A DNA stretch of 64,000 bases, from the NCBI GenBank assembly GCA_023376005.1, contig CM042141.1:90366171-90430170 (forward strand). Reading direction: 5' to 3'. The stretch is from Doryteuthis pealeii. Its lineage: Eukaryota > Mollusca > Cephalopoda > Myopsida > Loliginidae. Position 1 is the stretch's first letter; the number at the start of each line of letters is the position of its first letter. Position numbers and translations under genes: made by a program. This document shows positions 55,060-64,000 of this stretch, piece after piece. Below the pieces are notes generated by a model. It was given only the letters and a program-made list of their open reading frames with translations. It was not told the origin of the DNA and made no database searches.

Positions 55060-56940
55060 GATGTAATATTTACTCTCTTGATGGCTAATCTGTAAATGTT
55101 TGTTAACAGATTGTTCAACTAACATAAAACAATCCAATTAAAGTAGCTACAAGTTTTAGTTTAGATATTTGCAAATTCACCATTTTTTTTTTATATTGCC
55201 CTAACAATTAAAATGCAAAAATATCTATTCAAAATTCACCAAATTGCAGTATGAAGTCATGCATCTAGAATAAGGATGTGGGATAATTCCATACTGAACA
55301 CTTTGTATAGTGACTGATATGATTTTTGTGGCTATTTTTAAGCAACTAAATGGCTTTCAAGATTGGTGATTAAATAGTTAACTAACTACATATTTGAGTG
55401 TGTTGATTGGCTGATTCAGTCCATGCTGCCACGCAGTCTATAAGTTTAAGTAGTGGCCTCCAGCACAGCTTATACAGCAAAATATTCCAACAGTGACAGG
55501 TTACTTAAAATAGTAATACTTATTAAAACATTATCTGCTTTAGAAAACTGAAGATTTTTGTGATGAAAAAAAAAAAAAAAAAAAAAACAATTGATTTGAT
55601 CATTTTTTTTATTTTTTATTTTATTTTTACATTTAAAGATTTTTTTATAAACTTTATATTTAATAATTTGTTTATATTGATTCTAATATACTTTGTTTAG
55701 ACACACAAATGTATGTACAGTGTATGTGTCTTGCTAAACAATTTTTTAATTTTTTTTTTTTTTAATTAACTATTAGTTCCTGAAGAAGTCATGTCAGTTT
55801 TTACTCTCCTTCCCTATGTTAGTCATAATTGTTTTTTTTATTTTAAACAATTTTTTAATTTATTTTTATATTTATTTAAAATCTGTTACTAATTAATCAC
55901 ATGATCAATTCAGAAAACTATAAACGCCTACTATTAATTACAATAAAAGATATTCACTAACATTAAAATGAGAATCTTCAATCCTTAATCTTTTAATGTT
56001 GATCATAGATCAGTTCTCATCATAGTGCCACAACTTGTTCATCATTTTCAAGTGTACAATTTCAGAAGGGTTTAAAAAAAAAAAATTAAGTAGTCAGGCA
56101 TACTTGATAATAAAGGGAATAGTTTGACCTGCGTTTTAGATATAAATAATGGTATATGTTCAAAATGTGAATAGGTACAAAGTGTAAGTTGTTTGTTTTT
56201 GTATTTTAATTATCATATCTGATTGCACCAGGAATATATTTGTTCTCTTATTAGTAAACAGGGGGAAGTAATTCCAAGGTAATACATAAACATGGATTTT
56301 TAGCAGATTTATCTAATTTTAATAGCATCTAGATTTTATATTTTGAGTTATCAGATTTTTTATTTATTTATTTTTATAACTTCTTTAAGGCAAGGTTGGA
56401 TAATTTGTGGAAAGAATATAAATATTCTGTGGAAATAAGATGAATGTTTTGAATATAAGGAACAACTGACTGAAAAACATTATTATATTATTTTGACAGT
56501 TTGAAAAAGGTCTCCAGAAGTAGTTTAACTCTTTTATGAACTATAAATACATAAATTAAAAGTTTGATTTATTTGAGTACATAGTATTGGTCACTGTATT
56601 GATGTTTTTTGTCTCATTCATTAATGAAAAAGAAAGCTTTCCTAAAAATGCTTTTAGCTCTGGTTTCAGCTTGTAAAAAAATTACATTACATATATTATA
56701 CAATAGATGAGTGGCTGGTGTCTCTACATATGCATGTAAATACTTACATTTATAGCAGAATTGGATTATCTTGGTTTTACTATCAAAATAACTTTTCAAC
56801 AGGTCCAACAATATCTATTAACGCTTATCAATCAATGTAACCTTTTTTTTAAAAATTTTATTTATAATATGGAGATAAAATAGCTAGTTTTTAATTTAGT
56901 TAGGCATAATGAAACTGTATATCATGTGATAATCTCCTAA
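55060..56940. other. AT-rich DNA, no gene seen
   Basis: An A21 run is near 55566-55586 and several T runs occur. No exon, SINE or MITE match was recognised. A minus-strand frame at 56614-56811 is unsupported. Confidence 0.45.
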
Positions 56941-56943
56941 GCT

Positions 56944-57207
56944 TAGTTTAGTACATGGGGGTGAGTCCCCAGGGTGTAATGGCTAATGTGCTGTGACATC
57001 ATAGTGAGTTTGAACTCCTGTCATGCTATTATGTTCACTTTTGGACTAATACCCATGGGAAAAGTATAAACTCCTTCATACTCACCCCCCCCCCCACAGC
57101 TATGGGTTAAATACTACCACTACTTGTTCTTCTATAAGGATGGTTTTGGTATTAAATAACTCATAAAAGTTGATATGCCATTAAACAAAAAAAGAACAAA
57201 CCAAACC
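56944..57207 (+). repeat. SINE with tRNA-like head and shared tail
   Basis: The head ccagggtgtaatggctaatg with gagtttgaactcctgtcatg is tRNA-like (A and B box). A body with ccatgggaaaagtataaact and a C13 run follows, then ctatgggttaaatactacca (family B block). It ends with the tail ggtattaaataactcataaa, agttgatatgccattaaaca. It joins a C/D-type head to the B body and common tail. Confidence 0.65.
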
Positions 57208-57226
57208 TTATTTTGATACAACATAG

Positions 57227-57471
57227 CCGGTTTAGCTCAGTCAGTAGAGCGTCCGACTAGGAACCACAAGTTTCCGGGTTTGATACCGGCCCTCATTAAC
57301 TCAGCGTATGTGTAGCACAGGGATCTGTGTGGTAAAGGAAGGAGCTCATGGTATGTGTGGTGCTCCGCTTAGATGCCAAAAAACATCTCCTTGGTCTAGC
57401 GCTAATGAAAAGAGGATAGACTCCTTGCTGTTTGGCTGATACCGACTTTAGGCCACCCTAATGACTTTACT
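57227..57471 (+). repeat. SINE family A, full length, best head
   Basis: The head gccggtttagctcagtcagt, agagcgtccgactaggaacc and B box gggtttgataccggccctc are the closest to a real tRNA in the window. The body runs to ggccaccctaatgactttac. It starts 20 bases after the preceding SINE tail, so two retroposons lie head to tail. Confidence 0.88.
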
Positions 57472-57551
57472 TATGCTATAGCAGTAGGAAAATGACTAAC
57501 TTTTTAGTCCAACTGTAGATGGCTTATTTCATTATGGTTATTTATGTATGA

Positions 57552-57715
57552 AGGTTGGGATAGTAAAAGATTCTGGCCCAACCACAAAGGGAATCACCTG
57601 TAGCCATGAAAGGTGCGTGATATTCCCATATTCATCTCACTTGGCTCATCATAAAAAAAAAATTTAAAAAATCTTCATTTTCTTGGTTGGGCCAATAACC
57701 TTTCAGTACCCCCAT
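57552..57715. repeat. Short inverted repeat element candidate
   Basis: tctggcccaaccac (57571-57584) and ttggttgggccaataa (57681-57696) are inverted over 11 bases, about 100 bases apart. The enclosed sequence is GC-richer than its surroundings. It may be a small MITE, but outer ends and target duplications are not evident. Confidence 0.3.
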
Positions 57716-58162
57716 TATATATCTATATAATATATTTATACTTTTTGTGCCAGTAAGCTTTGTACTAAATGAATCTTATCAAAATTAAGTTTTTGTGAAA
57801 TCTCTAGGCAATTGTACTATTATCTCCCAACTGATTACTAAGTTTAAACTTTCACTTAAATATCTGTTATTATCCTTTACTAAAGTTAGATTGAATTTTC
57901 ACCTGATAAGAAACTTTATTCTATAATAGTTTGCTTTGTTTACGATATTTCTCACAACTTCCTTGTGCTTCTTTGATTTTGTTTTTCTTTTGTGTGGAGG
58001 TGGCTAAATCGGGTGGCTAAACTCTTAATTTAAATTTTTATTTTAAGCTTAAAATAAACTTACCAGTAAAGTGAGGAAAATGTTTGTAGAAATACATTTA
58101 AAACCAACTTTTAACTTATTCTCAAAAGCATTTGTATATCTCTAATTGTTACTGCCTGTTAA

Positions 58163-58193
<31 letters not shown>

Positions 58194-58327
58194 AGGAAAG
58201 ACAGATTTTGATAGAAACTCTGTGCTTTGATGAAATAATTTGAAAATTAATATTGTATAAGCAGCATTTTCTCAATATTTTTCAGATTTATGAATTAATT
58301 TATTTTCAAATTTACATTGTGTAACTT

Positions 58328-58556
58328 TCTTCAGTCGCTAGAGCACTTGCCCAGGTAATCGCAAGGTTCCTGGTTCGATACCGGCCCTCACCAACTCAGC
58401 ACGTGAGTAGTACAGGGAACTGTGCGGTAAAGTGAGGAGCTGATGGTAGGTGTGGTGCACCACCTCAGCCGCCAAAAACAATCTCCTTGGTCTAGTGAAA
58501 AGGGATAGACTCCCCCACTGTCTGGCTGACACTGACATTAGGCCACCCCGTTGACT
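58328..58556 (+). repeat. SINE family A, slightly 5'-truncated
   Basis: cttcagtcgctagagcactt is a shortened A-box region; the B box ggttcgataccggccctcac is intact. The body runs to ggccaccccgttgacttttt. The open frame antisense to it is an artefact. Confidence 0.82.
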
Positions 58557-58559
58557 TTT

Positions 58560-59204
58560 TTTTTAGTAGTAAAATACTAGAATCTTATGTATGTAATCTT
58601 TGTAACTTCCAACCATTACTTTGGATGAATGACCCAAATTATCATAATGATGAACCATCTAAATTACTATGATTACTGATCAACCTATTTTCATTTGTTC
58701 TGCCAAACCTATTTTAACCTAAATCTTAAGTGTTCACTTGATCTAGGTAAAGTTAGTTTTAAAAACTTTGATATTTGTACCTCACTGATTTTTCTTTCAA
58801 CACCCCCCACCCCCAAGAAAAAAAAAAAAAAAAGTTTGAATTCCTTATCTGGGGATTATTTTCTGATGTTTTTATTTATCAGATGTTTTCTTATTTTGAG
58901 ATGGTTTCACAATTTGTATGACACATTTATTTATATTTATATAAACATTTTCAAGTCACATATCAACATTTTTAAAAAATTGTGTCTTTTTAACTGAAAC
59001 AAAATAGTAATGTTGAGGAATTACACCAAACTTAGATTTTCTATTAACTGGTGTGATGGAAATAAAGCAGTGAAATTTTAAAAAAACAATGTTGATGAAT
59101 ATTCATGAAAGCAATTAACAAATTTCAATGATTTGGCTGACATGGACAATTTATGTCAGTTTTTTTTTTTAAATTATTGAAATAGATGACTAATTAGGAC
59201 TGAG
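58560..59204. other. AT-rich spacer
   Basis: No gene or repeat family. A C-rich then A-rich stretch (58801-58834) is the only notable composition change. Confidence 0.45.
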
Positions 59205-59462
59205 CATATTTTAGTAGTGACTACCCCAAGCGGATTTAACAGGTTTGAATTCAGTTTTCCTTCTAGACTGGTTACCTAACCAAAGTTAAAGAGCCCAGTC
59301 TGCCCTACTATTTTACCCATAGCTGGAGGGAGAGTAGTTGGATTCATACCTTACCCAAAGGTATTAGCGTTATATGAACTGTAGCTTTGTCCAGGATTTG
59401 AACTCTGGTCAACAAATCCATTTCCTACAACTAACCATTACACCACACACCTCCACCATGTC
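59205..59462 (-). repeat. SINE family D, full copy
   Basis: Read on the minus strand, ggtgtgtggtgtaatggtta and gagttcaaatcctggacaaa form the tRNA-like head; the body includes ctccctccagctatgggtaa and gggctctttaactttgg. The minus-strand 3' end is near gactaccccaagcgg on the plus strand. Confidence 0.75.
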
Positions 59463-59464
59463 AG

Positions 59465-61450
59465 TGTGTCAGATGCATTTTGAAAAATCTCAACACTTAT
59501 TTTCTCTGGTCAAGTTTTTTTTTTTTTTTTTTTTAAACCTATTTTTCCTGTTACATTGATTTAAAAAAAATTATAAATAATCCCATAATTAAAAACACCT
59601 AATATAATTTATGTATAAAGACTTAAAACATAATGAACCAAATTATCTGTTTGATAATTGCAATTACTCTATTATCTTACAATGAGTTCAAATTTGGAAT
59701 TGATTTTAGTTTATTTTGTGTAATGAATGACTAGGAGTCATTTGTATACAAGTAGCTAGCATAAAATGTGAAAGAATTATTTTACTATTTTTATCAGCAT
59801 TTATATTGTCTTAATGGATGGAAATTTCAGAGGTACTATATTTGAGTTTATATAAAGCTACTGCCCTATTCAAATTTGATATTACAGTATCATAAAGTTA
59901 AGTACAAGTACTGGTAATTTATGGTGTCTGGGTAAACATTAGTCTGCCTGATATCTCAATTTAATAAGATTTGGGGGATAATTTTTTTTTAGCCTTTTGG
60001 GGTAGATTGTAGGAAAGTGGATCTGTTATTAAATACAACAAATAAATAAATTTACCTCTGTTTATTTTTCGTAATAAACTGAGAGCTTATTAAACAAATG
60101 ACAACTTTCCATTTTGTAAAGAAACTTTATATGAGTCATATTTCACCACTGTTTATTATTTTCATATCTTATAATGAATATTAAGTATCTGTCTTTAACT
60201 GAAAGTATGTCACAAGTCCCTTATTTATTTACGTTATATTCTTAATGGTTATTAAATATCTACTATTAAAGTCTTGAGTTAGATTTGCCACAAAACAGGC
60301 CATGTTATTAATGCATTTAAAATCCTACAATGTGTTATATATCAATAAGAAATAAAGGTTTACATAGTATATGGTTAGCTAATTTGCATACTGGTTTTAA
60401 CAAAACTATAAATAATTACTTGGTTTTATTGATTTCTAATATTATTTTATTCTCAAATGTATCAAAAGCACTCCTATGAATAATTTTATATAGAAATCAA
60501 TTAAAATGAAATAAAAATAAGTGTAATCTTTTTATATGCGTGATTATCTAGTTTTGTTAGTCTTTCTGATTTAATATATTTCATTACATTAATACTTAAA
60601 TACTTGTGTCTAGAAGGCTAGTTCTTTTGAGTAAATTATTAGGCTAAACAGGGGAAAAAAATAGATATAGAACAAAAAGTTTGGATCTACTCCTGAATAA
60701 GATTGGAGAATAAACCAGCAGAAACTTTGGAGGAGGAATAAGTCTGGAGATATTTACATATCTCAAAATGTAACACTAAAAAGAATTTAGTATCCTAAGA
60801 ATGAATTTTCAAAATTGCTATTAATGTTCCTTAAAACTTTGTTCTATTTGTTTTGGAACAAACTGTCCATTTTCATCTGTGAATAGAAACCATAAAAATT
60901 GTGCAACAAATATTAACCAGTTAAAACCAAATATTTTAAAACTGGATATTCATTTTTCAATTTAAAATCCAGACATTCATCTGACATTTTTAGCTCTTGA
61001 AATGTATTTGGCATCCCAAAGGCTAAGGGGGAAAAAAAAAAGGAATTAAAATCTTCCTTATTCCCAAATAGATCACACCACTTAATGTACCTTTTTTTAT
61101 TTGAAGAGTTGAATCTGCACTCTGGTTAAAAAGCTGTTGTGAAGATGTTGGACAAAATGGAGGCTCAAATCTCTGGTGTGGAATCAGATTTGAAACTCTG
61201 GCCCCTTCTGGCTTGTTAATGTCCAATTTATCAGAAAATGTTGGCATCTATGTGGGGCCTGATGTATTGCTTACATAATAGAAAAAAGAATTTCCTATTG
61301 TTTTAAAAAGTAAAGACATTTGTTATGAGATAACAATTTATGAAGTCACTAAATGTTATCAATTTGTTGAAAACTTATTTTCTTCTCTGTTCAAGCAACT
61401 CATTTTTTATCTTTTATTTGTGATTAATCTCTAAATTGATACCCTTCCTA
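59465..61450. other. AT-rich DNA, no gene seen
   Basis: Mostly anonymous. A GC-richer patch at 61110-61260 includes a minus-strand open frame (61023-61247) with no recognised motif and no splice context. No SINE or MITE was found in this 2 kb. Confidence 0.4.
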
Positions 61451-61454
61451 TTAG

Positions 61455-61740
61455 GTTCCAGACCTAACAAAAAAGTTACTCCCCTGATCAGTAGGGTGCT
61501 GATGGGAACCTGAAAGTGGGGTTTCCACCATGACACTTTTGGATTGGGGTTTGTACTGAATGGACGCACGTGCCCAGCATGGTTGAGCTAGTTAAGTCAC
61601 TTTTAGAATAGAAGCATTCTCTACCCTGTGTTAAATAAAACCTTGTTAATTTCTAACAACCTGGTCTTTCATTTTCATTCAGTGTTCCGTATTTTATCTG
61701 TATGTAAAAACATAACACTTCCCAAAACCAGTTTCTTACA
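61455..61740 (+). mobile_element. Possible solo LTR
   Basis: A GC-richer block contains gttaaataaaaccttgttaa (polyadenylation-like signal in the usual LTR position), then acaacctggtctttcatttt and an end resembling cataacactt. This order, AATAAA followed by a TTGTTA-rich and CTGGTCTTTC segment, is familiar from metazoan LTR retrotransposons. The exact ends and target duplications are not visible, and no coding part of an element is nearby on this strand. Confidence 0.3.
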
Positions 61741-61769
61741 AATAAAATAATTTCTGTATCTATTTAACC

Positions 61770-62035
61770 AGCCCCTCTGCCAATGACAGAATGTGACATA
61801 TGGTCAATTATTAAGCGGAATAAAGCTGGTTTGAATTTAGTTTTCCTTCTCCTAGACTGGTTGCTTCACTCAGTATGCCCTACAATTTACCCATAGCTGA
61901 GGGGAAAAGATGAGGATTCATGACTTTCCCAAAGTTGTTAACAGAAAGTGAAACACAATTAACCTTGTCTAGGATTTGAACTCAGGTTGCTGATTCCATG
62001 TCTTATGACAATAACTGTTATGTTATTTGTGCTTC
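61770..62035 (-). repeat. SINE family D, full copy
   Basis: gacatatggtcaattattaa, ttttccttctcctagactgg and tttacccatagctgagggga (plus strand) match the first copy at 20-235. The tRNA-like B box is gaactcaggttgctg preceded by ctaggattt, and the A-box half is degraded. It shows that the fragment at the window start is family D. Confidence 0.75.
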
Positions 62036-62312
62036 CGCTTTTGCTATATATTTTATTTCTCTAATTGAAAAAAAGTTTTATTTATTAAGTAAACAATTTT
62101 ATTTTCAACATTTTATTGAACAATTTATCTATATTTTTATTTTAGCAACTTTATAATTCCATCCTCAGAAAAAACATTATCTGCTTTCTGGCACTTTTTG
62201 AAGTCGCTCTGAAAATTTGAAATTTTTCATTGACTGCATTCAATAAGGATTGAGATAAAAAGTAATCTGAAGGTTATATATATATATATATTATATATAT
62301 ATATATATACAC

Positions 62313-62588
62313 TCAAGGTGTGTCAAAAAAGTATCGAGATTTTTTGTACTTTTTGACACACCTTGTATTCTGAAGAAAAAAAAATGTTCCATTTATTCAT
62401 CAATGTCTATCTTGGTAAATACAGCTTTAAATGTGGTACTTTTTTTGATACACCTTGTATCCTGAAAAAAATTAATGAATGGAACGTTATTTTATTTATC
62501 TATTTTTTATTTTTTTTGTTTTTTTTTTAGAATACAAGGTGTGCCAAAAGTACAAAAAAAAATCTCTACTTTTTTTACATATTGTGTG
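62313..62588. mobile_element. Hairpin MITE with mariner-like ends, copy 3
   Basis: Outer hairpin: aaggtgtgtcaaaaaagtat paired with tactttttgacacaccttgt (62314-62370). The middle block has tgttccatttattcatcaat, cttggtaaatacagctttaa and aatgaatggaacg. The second hairpin region has aatacaaggtgtgccaaaag. TA microsatellites flank both sides (62277-62309 and 62599-62632), consistent with TA target preference in this superfamily. Confidence 0.75.
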
Positions 62589-62589
62589 T

Positions 62590-63928
62590 GTGTATGTGTA
62601 TATATATATATATATATATAATATATATATAATGAATGAAAAATTGCAGGCTCAATAGTAATTATCATCTGGTCACCAAAAAAACAAAATATTATAAAAT
62701 TCTAATTTCAGATGTTTGTTTTTTTTTTTTTTTTTTTTGTTTTTTTTTTTTGATTCAGTGGGTCCAATTGGGAGTCATAATTGTTTGAATCAATTATTTG
62801 GTCCTCCAAAAGGTTCTTTATAGTATATAACTGTTCTAATCTAACCATATACAGCATCAGATTTGGATGAAAATCAACATTTAGTTTGTAGTGGTTCATT
62901 TCACTTGGCTCATGATTTCTTGCATGATAAATAGTCATCCCTCAGAAATAGGGGTCAGTAGTCCCCACCCACCACACTTATAAAGCATATTGCATTTCTT
63001 GATTTGTACAATACTTGTATTATCCCCCACCCCACACACACACATTTATATCAAACTCTATCTCAAGAGTTCTTTCCTGATACTTGTACCATGTGATCTT
63101 GTACTGTACATCCTTGAGAAGATATAGGCACTGCCAATTAACTTTTCTCTTTTGCTCCTAGAAAATTCAATGAAAGACCTAGCATAACACCTTGGTGATC
63201 TAGATCCTAGAACCAGCCATATATATATATATATATTTACATGGACTTGGTTATGTATTTATAATCACATCCATGTAACCAAATGACAGATGGAATACTT
63301 TTTTTTTCTTCCAATTATAGTCAAATTTGCTAATTGCTTTAATGATACAATTTATGAAGTGACCTGAATGTTAATCTTGGAGCTGTACAAAAAGGATTTC
63401 CGCTTAGATTATTAGAATCCTGTTTAATTACTTTTGGTATTAAATAGTTCAGAGTTCAGTAATCATTTGCTTAAAAATCTTCAGTTGCGCTCTTTTTTTT
63501 TTTTTTTTTAAATGGAAATTTAAGATCAGTAATTTGAGCAAAAGAGAAAATTAGTTACTTCATTTAAAAAGGACGAATTTTAGCAGCTTAAGATGCATTA
63601 AAAATAACTTTGGATTATTAATTGAGCAAAGATTAAAAAGCAACAGATCTTGTCTTATTTTAACCAGGTGTATTCTTATAGTAATTTTAAATCTGAACAA
63701 AACTCTTTTGCTTTTGAAATTAACCTTAAAATCACTCAAACTATACTACTTGAAAAAAAAAAGAATTTTGTAGAAAATTTATTCCAGATTTAACATAAAA
63801 TGGACAGAATGTATGAGGTGTTCAAAACAAATGGGATCCAGGGGTTTCTAAAAGTATAATTTTTCTTTTTCTATTTCATTTTAAAATTCCTCTGGGATAT
63901 TAGGAAATAGATCACTATTTATAATTGA
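62590..63928. other. AT-rich DNA, no gene seen
   Basis: TA run at 62599-62632, T18/T11 runs near 62719-62750 and a TA run at 63220-63236. No gene or repeat family was recognised; the minus-strand frame 62708-62938 ends in a poly-Lys tract from the T run. Confidence 0.45.
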
Positions 63929-63929
63929 G

Positions 63930-64000
63930 CCTGTTCTAGTAGTGACCACCCCAAGCAGATTTAACAGGTTTGAATTCAGTTTTCCTTCTAGACTGGTTGT
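63930..64000 (-). repeat. SINE family D, cut by the window edge
   Basis: agtgaccaccccaagcagat, ttaacaggtttgaattcagt and tttccttctagactggttg match 59216-59270 almost base for base. The remainder lies beyond the window. Confidence 0.75.

Noticed and set aside
57227..57300. Apparent tRNA gene at the head of a SINE family A copy
   Set aside because: The A and B boxes are good, but the same head is joined to the same 170-base body in ten other places, and the anticodon arm is degenerate. It is a SINE promoter, not a tRNA gene. The same applies to the heads of families C and D.

Overview
This 64 kb window is nuclear DNA from an animal. It is very AT-rich and gene-poor, and dense in short retroposons, small DNA-transposon derivatives and microsatellites. 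The best guess is a mollusc or another lophotrochozoan. That guess rests on long intron-like spans, tRNA-headed SINEs in at least three families, a 5S-rRNA-headed SINE, and a repeat ending in a gaggacaatagtccgaataat-type tail. None of these fixes a class or species. There are no bacterial-style genes; nearly every open frame of 60-120 codons is chance reading of AT-rich DNA or of a repeat.

Only one host gene start is supported. At about 3.1-3.9 kb lie an ETS-type site, two inverted CCAAT boxes and a YY1-type CGCCATTTTG. They are followed by a likely untranslated first exon with a donor at 3499/3500 and a short coding exon (3825-3863) that reads MAGDFDPEDRN before a donor. The gene would run rightward, so most of the remaining window is probably a long first coding intron, although the window does not show the next constitutive exon. 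One optional exon candidate at 8622 would add about 17 residues and stop.

Region by region: 0-1.5 kb holds SINE fragments, a mariner relic and an unidentified decayed reading frame. 3.9-9.4 kb is plain AT-rich intron-like DNA. 9.4-15.1 kb carries a SINE and a roughly 4 kb tandem array of a 70 bp unit, flanked on both sides by copies of one interspersed repeat. 15-31 kb is a patchwork of four SINE families, hairpin MITEs, a 327 bp TIR element and CA-rich DNA. 31.2-31.5 kb is a decayed C-terminal piece of a non-LTR retrotransposon polyprotein. 32-45 kb holds more SINEs, an imperfect inverted repeat and a polypyrimidine tract. 45.8-50 kb contains four of six copies of a TIR element (CAGAGATGCTGATAG ends). 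50.8-54.4 kb is a decayed Ty3/gypsy element on the minus strand, recognisable from gag through RT, RNase H and integrase, with younger elements inserted in it. 55-64 kb has a near-perfect 48 bp-arm palindrome, more SINEs, a possible solo LTR and a hairpin MITE.

The elements allow a relative chronology. The gypsy copy is oldest and was then hit by a TIR element, a 5S-headed SINE and a fold-back element. I found no evidence for a novel multi-gene system. The most informative items are the TIR family with two inferred empty sites, the 5S/tRNA SINEs sharing one tail, and the large intronic satellite.
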